Positions 13,161 through 25,341 are shown, numbered from the stretch's first letter. The stretch: 64,000 bases of DNA from Blastomussa wellsi (GCA_947652115.1 OX393566.1:22246351-22310350); one strand, 5' to 3'. Numbers and translations: made by a program. The notes: generated by a model not told the origin, from the letters alone.

Positions 13161-13279
13161 GACAAAATGGGAAAATTTTTATGCGGCCGGCCAACTTCTT
13201 AAAATCTGTATCCCATTTTAGAGAAAAACTGTGCGACTTTTAGACCTTTAGACCGCAAAATTATGTAGTCTGCACAGAT

Positions 13280-13285
13280 AATAAA
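13280..13285 (+). promoter_or_regulatory. candidate poly(A) signal of K2P gene 2
   Basis: AATAAA lies about 120 bp downstream of the stop codon. Confidence 0.45.
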
Positions 13286-13619
13286 TGATTGTAAGTGAAT
13301 CTGACAGGATTAATTGGAGGGAGGGATCTATAATTAATAATTTTCAAAAATGTTTGAATTGTAATTGGTTTTTACAGATTGAAGAAGCTATTCAAACTAT
13401 TAAATTTACAAATTGAATGGAACCATCACCCAACATCTCACATTTCATGGTAATGAATCGAATTTATGTCAAACAAAGAATCCATGGCCAAGTAATAAAC
13501 AATTTAAAATGGCAAATTAATATATGCATATATGGTGATAAAAAAATAAAACAAACTGAAGTCGCTTCTTGCACTTTCATGTGGCATTCACACAAAAAAT
13601 AAGCTTAAAGCCACAAGTA

Positions 13620-13928
13620 AGGTAAGGTAAGGTAAGTCTGCTGTCGGGCCTAGTGGCCCATCAGGCCGGAGCTTATCCCCGGTTTCTGAAGCATGAAGCG
13701 ACAGAGAGTATTTCTACTCCCCCCTGGATGGGATGCTAGTCCATCGCAGGGTTACCCCCCAGCAGTAAATTCGCCGGTACCCATTTGTACACCTGGGTGA
13801 AGAGAGGCACTGTGAGAGTAAAGTGTCTTGCCCAAGAACACAACGCAGTGCCCCGGCCAGGACTCGAACCCGGACCGTCCGATCCAGAGTCCAGCGCACT
13901 AACCATTAGGCCACTGCGCCTCCCACAA
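13620..13928 (-). mobile_element. tRNA-derived SINE with 13-bp target-site duplication
   Basis: On the minus strand a tRNA-like head carries an A box (TGGCCTAATGG, 13913-13903) and a perfect B box (GGTTCGAGTCC, 13870-13860). A SINE body follows, including GATGGACTAGCATCCCATCC, and the 3' tail is a short repeat (TTACC)n at about 13620-13636. Identical 13-bp duplications (AAAGCCACAAGTA) flank it at 13607-13619 and 13929-13941. Perfect flanks indicate a fairly recent LINE-mobilised insertion. Older relics of the family are at 57745-57790 and 62425-62650. Confidence 0.88.
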
Positions 13929-15086
13929 AAAGCCACAAGTACATGAGTAATTAGTCTAATTGTTGTAATCATTTTCTCTACTAGTACGAATACGAGTTCG
14001 TACGTGCCGGAAATCTATGTAATTAACCATGACGATTTGTGGTCGTAGTCCGGCCATGCGGTCAGAGCAAGATGGCGTTTGCTGCTGATTAAAAGTTTGA
14101 GTTCAGTCATCTCGCGCGATTTCTCAGTTTCTTTCGAAGCAATAAACATTATCCATTTGCATCTAAAGAGTGCTTCAAATTTCCTTACTTTCTATGGACA
14201 AAAATGAATATTTCAGGCCAGAGTCGAAACCACGTATTACAGGCCAAAAATTTAAAATCTACGCGCTATTTTAGACCAAATGGACTGTAAAAAGTATACC
14301 CCTTCGGGTCGCACATACCGATATAGCATATACAAGCTAAGAGATCTAGAGTCGGCGCTCTGGAAAAGAGATCACAGGGGCATTAACACGGCGTTTACGG
14401 GAGATCCGGTTTTGTTAGCCAATCAGAAGGTTGGAAATGCAATAACCGAGGTTGAGAATTTACTAAATAGATTTAGCCAAGCCTAAAAGCGGAGCTCCGT
14501 ATTTTTGCTGGTTCAATTGACCATTGGTAAGGGCGGCAAGGTATTGACAAGCCATGGCTACCCCAATGGCCGCCATTTTGTGCGACTTCGTCGTCGTCGT
14601 CGTCGTTGGGCGCTCGCGCCCGCGATCCATTCCATTGGCCGTGTCGACCATGAAAACTTGAATGCATGGTTCTCCTATTTCTATGCATGCGCGATTGTCC
14701 TTTTCCTATGGTTATGGGGCTTTTAATTTCTACTTCTATTTTTAACATTTTCGAGTTAAATCTGCTGAAATAACTACACAAACCCCATTTTCAATTGACG
14801 AGCTTTTTTTCTCTCGGAAGTTTATTAAATTGTGAATTTTGAGCATATGAAAATTATCGCTCACAAGGTCAATGACTTTAACTTACAATTAAAAGTCATT
14901 GACCGGAAAAAGGCACTGTATGACACATGAAGGGTATGTTGCCGGGACATGTTGTAGGGACAGCTCACAACATGCGCACATGAAATAAAAGAAAAGTGTA
15001 ACAAGGGAAACTCGGAAGCATGCAACTCGCCTGATTGTGCCATGGTGAGATGTGTATCTGTAGCATGTTACTGCGAAACTATACCA

Positions 15087-15179
15087 TTCGCGCGCTTTGA
15101 ATACGAGGTGATAAATAACCAACGAACGCAAAGAAGCGCTAATTGGTTGTTTAATCACCTCATATGCAACAAGCGCGAA
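15087..15179. repeat. short inverted repeat upstream of K2P gene 3
   Basis: Imperfect arms ATTCGCGC..GAGGTGAT..TAACCAA and TTGGTT..ATCACCTC..GCGCGAAT form a hairpin about 90 bp upstream of the coding exon. It resembles a MITE relic and no copy is seen elsewhere in the window. Confidence 0.5.
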
Positions 15180-15269
15180 TAGCACACCTGGACAGCATTG
15201 TATTCAAAATAGACCGTTTCAATTAGCAAACCTGTTTACCTCCGACTACCCGCTTTTATATTTGCAAAT

Positions 15270-18200
15270 TTGCGTCAACTCTACAAGACAAACATATGTC
15301 CTAAGCTCAGTTGCATCTCAAGAATCAGCAAAAATACCAAAGTTTTTTGCATTCGCGTGTTCTTATTTTTATTTTACTTGTACGTTGGAGCGCTGGTATT
15401 CATGGCGATAGAACGGGACCACACGATTAAGCAAAGCGAAGAAAACAAAAGGAACTTTGAAATTCTAAAGAACATTACCACCACAGAGTACAATATGACG
15501 GAAGAAAACTTTTCAAAACTTGTCGACGCACTTGAACCGTTGTCTTGCTCTAATTTGCCAGACTGGAACTTCGATCACGCAACCAGTTTCACACTGCAGC
15601 TTTTAACTACAATAGGTATGATCTATTCTGGTGTTTTGGTGAAGTGTCGAATCGCTCTGTAAAGTCAGTACTAGTATTATGAATATTTACAAAGAGTTCT
15701 AAATATATAAATACACCAGCTAGTTTACACCTGCAAGCACCAAGAATATGTTAAATGCTACAGGAATTTTGCAAAATTCAGTTTCCATCTAAAAGCACCA
15801 AATAAAATTCGTTAATTTAAAAACAAATAGCAAGTAAACTGCTGTCAGTGGTAGGTTTATGCAATAGATAGCAACCCTTCTTCTACGGCGATTCCATATC
15901 GCCATCGAAAGAAGGCGATGCCGTCGGTACCACCATGAATAAAAGTTCAAATTTCATGTGATAGCTAAAACTCGGTAGAACGGTGAATAACGCAAAGGGT
16001 AGTTGATATGAAATAATGTACAAAACATCCATGAACGTGACAATAATCTTTAGAGTCTGCCCGCCTTGTTGGTAAAGCCTAGTGCTGTCTAGGTTATTAT
16101 GTGTAATATTAGACTAGAAACTTAAACATCGACCGCAGTCGGCTACATGTTCTTAACAGGGAACGATAGCTCAGCATTTCCAGTATTGACAGGTTCTGGG
16201 ATATTATTTACGGTTTAATAATTAGCATAATACCGACCGCTGTCACCGTTTGCAAAAAAGATTGCCGTTTTTCCCAGGACGTTTTACAGTAAAAGCTGGA
16301 AATTTCACGATCAGAAAAGACGACTTTATATCAAAAATTGATTGTTTCTTCGATGTTGAACTGGACAATTGTGCAACCTTTATGGGATTTTGAAGTCGAA
16401 AACTACACCAGGCTCGAAACGAAGTAAGAGACGCAAAATGTAATCACACTTGACTTTTGGATTGATCAGAATTTCTGTCGATTCAGACCGGAGGTAGCAT
16501 TCGTTTAATCCTTTAGTTGAAGTTTGTGTTCTTGTTCAGAAATAGAAGCCACTGAATAAAAAAATTTTATTTGGGAAAAACAATAAAAAGTAACGATAAT
16601 GCGAAGGCAGCAATACAGAGTTAATCATTTAAAATGCATGATCTCCATTGTGAGACCCGACACTTGCTTAATAATTATGTATATGACATGAAAATAATTT
16701 TCTTTTTATTTGAAAGGCCTTTCGAAATTAACAATGATGGCGTTTTTCTTTTCGAAATATCTTTTTTCGTTTTAGAGATATTGACATTTTTTATTACGCA
16801 AGTGGTGGTGGTGTGGTTAGTGGTGACGTCATAATGTTTGCAACTGAAAATAGTAAAATATTGAATAACCAATACCTCTAAAAATATTGAAGCAGTGTTC
16901 TTGAAACTTGGCACCACAAATATGCATCACCAAAGAAACAAAATGGCAAACGACAAACGTTTTGCCGTTGGTGCTGTCTTAATAAGAACTGAAAACCCAG
17001 TTTTTGTCTTAAACTCACTAACTACCGCAGCCAATCCAATTATGGGAATTAAGACTTCCTGAGAATTTATGTCTGTTTCAAGTAGAACGCTTTCTCTCAA
17101 TTTAGAGGTAACAAATGTGATTTTTGACAGAGAGACTTCAGCTGAAAGAGTTGCTATGGCAACAATACTAAGGGCGCAATTTTGTTTCTTTTGTGATGCA
17201 CATTTGTGGTGCCAAGTTTCCAGAAAACTGCTTCAATAGTTTAGGGGTATTGTTTATTCAGTATTTTGCCATTTTCAGTTAGAAGCAATATGACGTCACC
17301 ACTGATCTAATTTGCATAATAGAAAAATGTCAATAGCTCTAAAACGAAAAAAGAAAAACGACATTCTTCTCAATTCCGAAAGGCCATTCAAATAAGCAGA
17401 AAATATTTTTCATGTCATATACAGGTTAAAGATCGAATTTTCATTGTTAATGTAATATATCAAACACGAGAAACAGTATTTCATCAGGATATCCAAACAC
17501 CGAGAAGAGAGTTGAAAATGCGATGCACAGCGGAGTATTTTTAACGAACTTCGAGGTGTTTGGATAGCCGATTAAACACTGTCTCGAGTATTTGATATAT
17601 CTTCTCAATTCTTGGTTTTCACGTGACGTCAGAAAAAACTAAAATTAATTAAAAAAAGAGTTTTCAACTTCATCAGGAAAAAGTAAGTTTTAAACATATC
17701 TGCTGGCCTGTTTTCAGCTAGGTAGACGGCTTTGTTTTGAAACTAGAACAGTTTGAATTTCAGATTTTTCACAATGGGTGACATCGGCATTGTTTCCGTT
17801 TAACATGTTACGCGCGCGAAAATATCGATATCGATATCGGTTCTGTGTAACCGATATGTTAAGGGAAGTGTCTATGCGAATGTTTTCAAGTTTAACAAAG
17901 AGAAGAAACGTTTTGAGAGAGCCAAAGTAAAATCCAGATGTTTCCACTGGTTTCCCGTCGCCATGTTGGCGCCTCTTTGACGTTCTTTGAAAATTTATAG
18001 TTTGTACTTTGCGTATATCTGGTTGTTTTTCTCCGAACTTGATGAAGCGTTCAAACAGAGGACGTCTGCCACGTAAGGAAAATCGCCATGTTGTATGACT
18101 TACAACAGCCTATGCTAAACTCGTGGAACGAACGTAAAAAGAGACTCTAGGAATCACATATATCTCCAGCTACTTCGCTTTCGTCTACCTTCTCACTGAA

Positions 18201-19132
18201 ATTTCTCTCACTTAAAACACGGGTTCACACGTACGAGAGGAAGTCGACATGCGAGCAACGGCTTCGCATTCCCGGAAAATGACAACCACAAAGGCTCGCA
18301 AAGCGCACTTGTTGAATGTGGTCCCTTAATATCGTTATTTGTCAGTGCCTCGCAGTTCAACTTATAGTATTTGCCTCAGTTGTCGAATTTGGTACGATTT
18401 GGCACGTACTCGACCTTTTCGCGAGTAGCAAATAACGACATTTCTTCCAACCTCTTAAATCTTAATCTATTTTTTCAACAACCTGTTAATTCTTTTTGCC
18501 TCGTAGGTTATGGCAACATCACACCTCGAACCGCAGCAGGACAAATAGTCACAATAGTTTATGCCCTCTTCGGAATACCCATAACTCTACTGGCTTTAAA
18601 ATCCATCGGTCAAGGGTACAACGACATGATCAAATGCTTTATCAAGATGACGGAGAACCGTTTCCGAGCAATGCAGGTTGAGATAAGGAACCTCGAGCTC
18701 AAGGTTCTCTTGTTCAACGTCTTTCTTTTAGTAGCTCTTATCATCTCCGCAGCCATAGTGTCTTACTACGAAGACATGTGGAGCATTCGTCAAGGCATAT
18801 ATGTATGGTTCATAACCTTGACCACGGTAGGTTTTGGAGATTACGTTCCAGCAATGATGATGGAAGGGGGTCAACCGAACGTCCTCATCCTCCCTGGGTT
18901 GTGTTTCATGTCTGGTGTGGTGGATGCTTTGGTGGAGTATGTAAAAAAGGCTGACGTAAAGGTTCTTCGCTGCCGGGGTACGCCGTGCCATTGTTGCAAC
19001 AACACGACTCATTCTTCGCATGGTGATAACGAGGTTGAAACGGTGGACAACCCAGGATCACGAAGTAATTCAGGATTCGAGGAAGTTACCACACACAAGA
19101 CTGCAAACTCGCATTATGATACAACGCTTTAA
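15270..19132 (+). CDS. K2P potassium channel, gene 3 (divergent; start unresolved)
   Basis: Coding exons are about 15270-15615 and 18507-19132 (about 323 aa from 15270). M1 (FLFLFYLYVGALVFMAIE) is followed by a cap with sequons NIT and NMT, then P1 TIGYG-N. M2 contains GIPITLLALKSIG, P2 has TVGFG-D after GIYVWF, and M4 is followed by a tail with a Cys cluster and Ser/Thr-rich end. The P1 Gly codon is split in phase 1 (ATAG|GTATGA; CGTAG|GTTATG) as in its neighbours. The frame is open from a stop at 15210 but contains no ATG before M1; 15270 is a TTG. The true start must come from an upstream exon, or the gene has lost its start. The 2891-bp intron holds a foldback element (16679-17422) and a hairpin (17456-17603). 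Confidence 0.8.
16679..17422. mobile_element. foldback element in K2P gene 3 intron
   Basis: Long inverted arms run from GTATATGACATG at 16679 to CATGTCATATAC at 17422. The arms (about 16679-16945 and 17175-17422) share segments such as GTTCTTGAAACTTGGCACCA-type sequence and its reverse complement. TA dinucleotides adjoin TGACATG and CATGTCA, consistent with a TA-target element. No coding capacity is seen. A left-truncated relative lies at 22333-22899. Confidence 0.75.
17456..17603. repeat. hairpin repeat in K2P gene 3 intron
   Basis: Inverted arms ATATCAAACACGAGAAACAGT and ACTGTCTCGAGTATTTGATAT, with inner arms ATCCAAACACCGAG and a near reverse complement, form one long hairpin. It is probably a MITE. 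Confidence 0.65.
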
Positions 19133-19978
19133 TTAAGCAAAAGCAACAGTGGTTGAATTTATTTATTTATTTTTATGCTAATAGCCCATCAATTTGGCAT
19201 TTCAACTTTCGTTCTGTCAATTAAATTTTCATTCCTAGATCACATCTTTTCTCGATACGTCCTTTTCAAGCCGCAGACTTAATATTAATAGTATGCATTC
19301 TAGATAATTTTTTCTGGCTCTCTCACTTCATGGAAATAATAAAGAAATCCAATTAGTGGTTCCAATTCCAGTTCAAAATCTGTGGGCAAGTTTTCTGCTT
19401 GAAAATAAGTTAGTATTAGCGACTATTGAATATTCATTAACCCTAGCTGCTGGTGATGTAATTGGAACTTTAGTAGTCTCCTGTGAGTTTTATACGACAG
19501 TGTCATCTGCGCTTTGTCCAAAACTGATTACGTCCATCCCACCACACCCCTCTCGTTTACTTTATTACCTTTCTCAGTCTACCCCAGACGGGTTTGAATG
19601 TTTGCTCGCTTGGTGTAAGACAGAGTAAGCGAATTAATTATAATCTAAAATGGGAGATCATTGAAAGATCTAGCTTAGCTAGTTCTGACCATTGTTTAAA
19701 ATTAACTTCTTTAACGAGTTATTTTTTTTTGCTATTTTTTAAATATGCCTAGGAACAGTTTCAGAGTCAAATATTCTAAAAAAGTAGCTCTGAATGAAGA
19801 ATGTTTTTCTAGCTATTGATTCTTCAGCAAGTGCATTCTCGATCTCAGAGCCGCTGGGCCTGTAAACAGGAAACAAGTGGCTATGGGGACACATGATTTG
19901 ATTGAATAAAATCTAACAAAGGGAGTCTACCATATTATTTGGTTTAAATGAACTTACGAAAAAGAGATTTTACATCGG

Positions 19979-20194
19979 TTGATACTAATTGGATTCCCTC
20001 ATGCCAAACGGGTGTTCCGACATATGCAAAATTACACATGGTTAAATCTCACATACTGTCGTACTGTCTGGCAATTTTTGCATTGCTCTGATGGCAGAAA
20101 ACTCGAACGAATTCAACAACGTGCACTAGGTGCTGCTGTTTATTTTGACAATAAAACAGCGTACGAGAATGGCTTCGAAATAAGAAGATCATGA
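19979..20194 (+). pseudogene. LINE reverse transcriptase C-terminal fragment
   Basis: The frame has TYCRTVWQFLHCSDGRKLER followed by IQQRALGAAVYFDNKTAYE. This matches in style the thumb/C-terminal block of CR1/jockey-like reverse transcriptases (YC.lVWhFC....kkiErIQeRALr). Neither catalytic RT motifs nor an endonuclease are nearby, so this is a short decayed piece. Confidence 0.55.
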
Positions 20195-20257
20195 CAAAAG
20201 TGAAAAATTAGGATAAAGTTTCCAAGACGTGTTATTTCTTATTTCCCTTTCCTCATC

Positions 20258-20426
20258 CACCTTATTCCAAAATGGCTACCATCTTAATATTCTTTTGTTG
20301 GTATTCAAATTAGCCCTTCTTGCCTCGTTATTAATCTCAATAATCAAAAGAATATTTTATCTTGAACGAGGTAACAAGGGCCAATTTGTATGTGCATAAA
20401 TCAGCGGCCATTTTGGAATAAGGTGT
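20258..20426. repeat. MITE with CACCTTATTCCAAAATGG termini, copy 1
   Basis: Terminal arms CACCTTATTCCAAAATGG and CCATTTTGGAATAAGGTG enclose about 130 bp. The internal sequence matches the copy at 48276-48444 in opposite orientation. Confidence 0.8.
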
Positions 20427-21433
20427 ATAAGTTAGAAAAATTAATTCTGCAGGTGGGTAAAGTTATCAATTTCACCACGTTTGAACATAAAATGACGTTT
20501 GACCTGTTACCTAGCAACCAACAATTTAAATGCAAATTCTTAACTTTTCCTTCTGTGATTTATGAATATACCGTGAGTTCTGCGAGCCGTTCGCTAAAAA
20601 CAACAAATCATTTTTAGTGGTTACCATACACTAGATAACAGGCTAAATGGTTTTGAAGCAACACAAAAAGGTAAGCTTCTGTGTGCAGGAATTAATTTTT
20701 TAGTCATTTCGCTGGGGAAACATTGTGAACTAACGAATTAACTAATTTTTTAGTTCAGGCTGGACGGGTGGCGAGTGTTTCCTCGATTCAAATACTAACA
20801 AAAAACTAAAACATAATGCGAATGCAATTTATCTTTCATATCTTATAAAGACTGCTTCTTGCCACGAAATTTTAGAAGTGTAAATGTAAGGTTAGAATCT
20901 TTGGACAGGTATTTTACTTAGCTTTAAAAGAAAAAGAATAATTACCATTTACCAATCTTTTTTCTCTCTTTTTTCCAATGTTTTTGTGCCCTAACAAGCC
21001 AGCAGTCGAAACGTTTTGAAGACTATGCTTTAAAATTTACTTTGTGCATGTTTAAGTCTTTAGCTACATTAACATATTTCTCATTACGGATATTACCTTG
21101 GATAAGTAAGTATATGCACACTTTAATATGCATCGTGTTAATTCTTAATTGCGTCAGAACACAAACCCTTGCTAGAACAAGTAAACAAAACAAGTCTTCA
21201 GAGGAATGCATCCTTAAGAACATTGCCGTTATAAGTATAACCTTTATTTGCGTGGTCTTCCAACGGAAAAAGGAACTTAAGCAACGACGAAAGCGACACC
21301 GGCGACACCGGTTGGTTAAAAATAAATTTGTATTTTACGTACGAATCTCACAATTGTCTTGGCTTGGCCGTGACCCCGTGTAGAAAAAAAAAAAAGTACA
21401 ACAGCAGAATGTGTCAACATTAAACTGGTATTA

Positions 21434-21587
21434 TATAGTGATATTTCTTGCTCACAAATATTGGCGTTACATTTCTTTTGATATTCAAATTTGCCAACCA
21501 CGGAACAACAGAAGTCATTGTTTCAACAGCCAATTAAGTTCTGGTTAGCATGTTAATAACAATTGGTGACGTCACGAGAAATATCGC
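21434..21587. repeat. short inverted-repeat element (family of 10833-10970)
   Basis: Terminal arms GTGATATTTCTTG and GAGAAATATCGC flank an interior similar to 10833-10970. It lies about 400 bp upstream of K2P gene 4. Confidence 0.7.
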
Positions 21588-21998
21588 AAAACAAACACCC
21601 TAAATATTAGATATAGTTAATCCCAACCGTACGGTCATTCTTTCTTTGTTTTGTTCTTCTCAGTCGTTGCATTTGCTGATCACATCCAACCAGGATCTAG
21701 TTCCTTTGAATAACGTCCATTGGCCCTTTGTAAAGAACACAGTGTTCATTCAAAAACAAGACACTCACAATTCACGCGCCAGACACTTTCACAATTCAAA
21801 ACTAGTTCACCAGCTTAAACTCGTAAGCAGGTTTTCGTCGCAGTATACGAAGAGCACTAAAAAATCCGATTGGCCAATCTTTCATTTCATCTGAACCCTT
21901 GTTTCGATAAGAAGGTCGTTTTCTGGTAGCATTTTTTCGACTGCTGTTACCCAAATACCGAGTGCTTTCTTTAAGAATTGCTTTATTTCCATAGACAA

Positions 21999-23930
21999 AT
22001 GCATCCTCTCCTTGGAAAAGCATTGGTGCGTCTTGGAATGCTTCTAGCATACGGCTGTTTTTTTGCTTGGGTTTTCACCTTAATTGAAAGAAAAGATAAA
22101 TCAGCACAGGAAAGAATGGAAAAGATGTTAATGGAACTGCGGATGGAAATGAATATTAAATATACATGCAACATGACGAATAATGACTTCAAGAAGTTTG
22201 TAAGAAGAGCCGCTACGGCAGCGTTAACAGGCGATGAACTTGACTGGAGTTTTTGGAACAGCGCAGAATTTGTTTTTGCTGCTCTTACCACAGTAGGTAA
22301 ATAGTCATGAGTGAGTGACAAGTTACAAGCGACAATATCTCTAAAACTATTGATACAGTGTTCTTGAAACTTAGCACCAAAAATGTGCATCACAAAAGAA
22401 ACAAAATGATCCCTTAGTGCTGTTGTCATGACAACAGTTTTGCAGCTAGTGCTGTCTTAATAAAAACTGAAATTCCCAGAGTCATCTACCACAGCCAATC
22501 CGATGATGGGAATTGAGGCAATATGGGAACTATGTCTGTTCCAAGTAGGACCCTTTGTCTCACTTTAGACATTACAAATGGAGATATCTTTTTGACAGAG
22601 AGAGACTGGAGCTGAAAGAGTTGCTATGGCAATAATTCTAAGGGGTCATTTTCTTTCTTTCGGGATGCACATTTGTGGTGAAAAGTTTCAAGAACACTGC
22701 ATCAATAGTTTTAGAGATATTGTTATTTTACCATTTTTTAGTTCAAACCAGCTGACATCATCACTGATCTAATTTGCATAATAGAAAAATGTCAATATCC
22801 CTAAAACGAAAAAAGATATTTCAAAAAGAAACATGCCATTCTTCTGAATTTTGGAAGGCCTTTCAAATAAGAAGAAAATATTTTTCATGTCATATACACT
22901 TTAAGCAATTCAACCATTATGTCCCACGCGTGTTTATTGGGTTGAGCGCTCTCTTTTGTAAGTGCATTTTAATTATCTTTTCCGATCTTCTGAAATTTTA
23001 CACACAAGTTTTAAGTGATATCTGTCAGTCTTAAAAATGAACGGTACTGTGTAGGTATCACATTTATACGGTAGGTGAGACAAACGCATGGTAGACAAAC
23101 TATAAAAGAAACGCTTGTTTAGGAAATATATGGTTTGGATTATCGTTGAAGTTGCTGTTTGGCAGATTATTTTGGTTATTAGAAAATAAATTCACCTTAG
23201 CATATGAAAAATAATTGCATTTATTAAGAAAGAGGAGTCTTCAGAAAATGCCTTATATTTTAGACCATTTGCTTTTGATCCGCTCCAAATATCAAATTCG
23301 TTTCTAGGATACGGGCATATCACACCTGAAACGCCCCTCGGCCAAGGCATCACAATCGTCGTCTGTATCATTGGCATTCCCATAACAATGCTGGCATTTA
23401 AAACGACGGGACAGCTACTTGCCACTTCCATTAAGTACCTTGTCCTCAAAACAGAAACAGCTCTGCTGAAAAGGGCGGAACCGAAGCACATAAAAAAGAA
23501 AACATTTTTTGTGGCATGTACTTTCGTGGCCTTCCTACTCATCTTGACTGGCATCTCTGCTATTTACTTGGAAAATTGGACTTTTATGGAAGGCCTTTAC
23601 GCCTGGTTTACTACTTTTACGACGATCGGTTTTGGCGACTATGTGTTATTTGAATCTCTTGCCAGAAATGTCGACCAAGGAAAAATCTCCGAAAACAAAT
23701 TGATTGGTCAGGGCATTGTCTTTACTATACCTTACCTGGTTGGCTTGAGTCTAACGTCGTGTATTTTGAGCTGCCTTGTTGATTCCGTGGATGAAATACG
23801 TGGCTTTTGTGATCGCCATACGAACTGTTGTCAAAGCTTCACTGCATTCATGAGAGGACTGCTCTGTCGGAAGGACACTAGTTATGATATTAGAGAAGGA
23901 AACACTGACATTCGCTGTGAAGCAACTTAA
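21999..23930 (+). CDS. K2P potassium channel, gene 4
   Basis: Coding exons are 21999-22296 and 23308-23930 (921 nt, 306 aa). It begins MHPLLGKALVRL. M1 is followed by a cap with one sequon (NMT) and a Cys (KYTCNMT). P1 has TVGYG-H at about 98-102, M2 contains IGIPITMLAFKTTGQ, and P2 has TIGFG-D at about 205-209 after EGLYAWF. M4 is followed by a short tail with cysteines. Donor GTAG|GTAAAT and acceptor TCTAG|GATACG split the P1 Gly codon in phase 1. The ATG is 4 nt after a CATAG acceptor-like site; the same TAGACAAATGCATCC context is found in gene 5. A left-truncated foldback repeat starts about 35 bp inside the intron. Confidence 0.9.
22333..22899. mobile_element. left-truncated foldback element in K2P gene 4 intron
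   Basis: It is clearly related to 16679-17422, sharing segments such as CAGTGTTCTTGAAACTT and the right terminus ending CATGTCATATAC. The left outer arm is missing. Confidence 0.7.
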
Positions 23931-23998
23931 GAAATGGATGCCTGCACGCAGTTTTAAACAGGTTTTAGACATTCCTCTTGATATGGTGTCAATCTACT

Positions 23999-24161
23999 CA
24001 GGAGCGGATCTACAGGTACGGTGCAGGAGGTGCGCACCCCTCCCTGAGATGACCTGCGGCTTTTTAACATAACTAGTATTCTGCTATTCTGCTGTCTCCC
24101 ATAAATTACGCATTCCTTAGTGGTGCACCCCCTCCTGAGAAAAATCCTGGATCCGCCCCTA
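23999..24161. repeat. hAT-like MITE
   Basis: Imperfect terminal repeats CAGGAGCGGATCTACAGG and CCTGGATCCGCCCCTA, with inner arms GGTGCGCACCCCTCC and GGTGCACCCCCTCC. The CAGGGGCGGATCCAGG type of terminus is seen in hAT-derived nonautonomous elements. It starts about 70 bp after the stop of gene 4. Confidence 0.65.
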
Positions 24162-24184
24162 CTACTATGCGTCTTAGTGTGGCC

Positions 24185-24365
24185 ACCCAACAAACTTTTT
24201 TGACAAGGTATAACTAGCCAATCAAAGAGCGCGAATTTGTTTGAGCTGTCCCGCCTCCCTGTAATGTTCAAAGATGTTGTCACGAAACCTGTCGCGTTTT
24301 CAACAAGGAGGCGAGACAACTCACAATAATTCGCTTCCTCTGACTTGTTAAAAAGTTTGTTGGGT
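24185..24365. repeat. MITE with 16-bp perfect terminal repeats
   Basis: ACCCAACAAACTTTTT at 24185-24200 and its exact reverse complement at 24350-24365 enclose about 150 bp without coding capacity. Confidence 0.75.
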
Positions 24366-24617
24366 ACAGCTGACAAACAAACTACGTATTTTCTACAATA
24401 GTTAATGAAAAATGGTTTGCAATGTCAAAAAATGGACCGGTTTTATGATGTTTTAGTGAAAGGTGTATCATAAGTTTACGTGCATCAATAGTATGTTCAG
24501 TGTACAAGACGCTTGATTCCACAACCTGCTATATGCATGTTGCAGTAACCAAATTAGGAAAATAGTGATAGATGCAGTATATAATTACTTACATGATTTG
24601 GTTATCAATATGAACGA

Positions 24618-24912
24618 CAGGGCGGAAAAGCGATATACGACCTCCCGTTATAAGGACGCCAATAAATATATAAGCTCAATAATTTGTATACAAGCCCTTT
24701 AAAATAACAAAATGTCAAATGGGACCAAAATTTGCTGAAGGCGAACCTTGAGATGTAAGGCCCTGTACTTTGGGAGAGGTGAGATTTTGATCGGCAACAC
24801 ATCGTTACATCAGTAACACATAATTTTCTCAAATATCCCTGATTAAGTTTAGTAAAGATGAACACGTTTTGACCTATGTTAACACAAATGTAAAATGGCA
24901 CATTCAGCGTAG
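24618..24912 (+). repeat. right-truncated copy of the CAGGGCGG MITE family
   Basis: It begins CAGGGCGGAAAA and stays similar to 54183-54531 over most of its length, with shared segments such as ATGTCAAATGGGACCAAAAT. The right terminal repeat is missing. Confidence 0.7.
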
Positions 24913-25014
24913 TTTACATGTGAAGATATCACCGTTGCTATGGTTATGTAATGAATTGCAGCCAAAGTGAAAAGGTTTGGAAGTTCATTGGTGTTTATAT
25001 AATAAATAGAATGT

Positions 25015-25341
25015 TACATGGCCGCTTGGAGATACGAAATAGGCCATTTTACAGTTCTGTGCTTAGTTACCAAGCCTTTGAGTGGAAGTGAGGCTGAAGG
25101 TGACCTTGCTTAGATACAAGCCCTCTTGCTTTTTATATGTAAATTCTTTTGTTGTTACGCTAACTACTTTCTGGTCTTTATCATGACAAGGTCACCCCGA
25201 AGCCTTGTTACATATCATAGAACTGTAAAATGGTCTATTTATTTTCTCGTGTTGAAACACATTTCACTTGTTCGCTGCGCTCACTCGTGAAATATCTTCC
25301 AACACTCGAAGAAAAATTTCGTATCTCCCCGCGGCCATGTA
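25015..25341. repeat. long inverted-repeat MITE with TA flanks
   Basis: TACATGGCCGC at 25015-25025 pairs with GCGGCCATGTA ending at 25341. A second set of arms (CCATTTTACAGTTCT and AGAACTGTAAAATGG) lies inside. The right half carries the 18-nt TTCGCTGCGCTCACTCGT core shared with the hairpins at 9.6 and 28.9 kb. Confidence 0.75.

Larger units (their letters stand above)
13161..15269. other. intergenic region between K2P genes 2 and 3
   Basis: It contains the SINE at 13620-13928, a short CGT microsatellite near 14587-14606 and an inverted repeat at 15087-15179 just 5' of gene 3. No other gene is supported. Confidence 0.55.
19133..21998. other. intergenic region between K2P genes 3 and 4
   Basis: It holds a LINE RT fragment (19979-20194), a MITE (20258-20426) and another MITE (21434-21587). 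An AATAAA at 19338-19343 may serve gene 3. The rest shows no supported gene. Confidence 0.5.

Noticed and set aside
13844..13924. tRNA-like sequence on the minus strand
   Set aside because: It is the head of a SINE, shown by the attached body, tail and target duplications, not a separate tRNA gene.
14280..14486. 68-codon + strand frame
   Set aside because: No domain, no splice context and no second copy; chance is as likely.
24605..24901. Minus-strand frame 24605-24901 as a gene
   Set aside because: It lies entirely within a dispersed MITE copy (family of 54183-54531).
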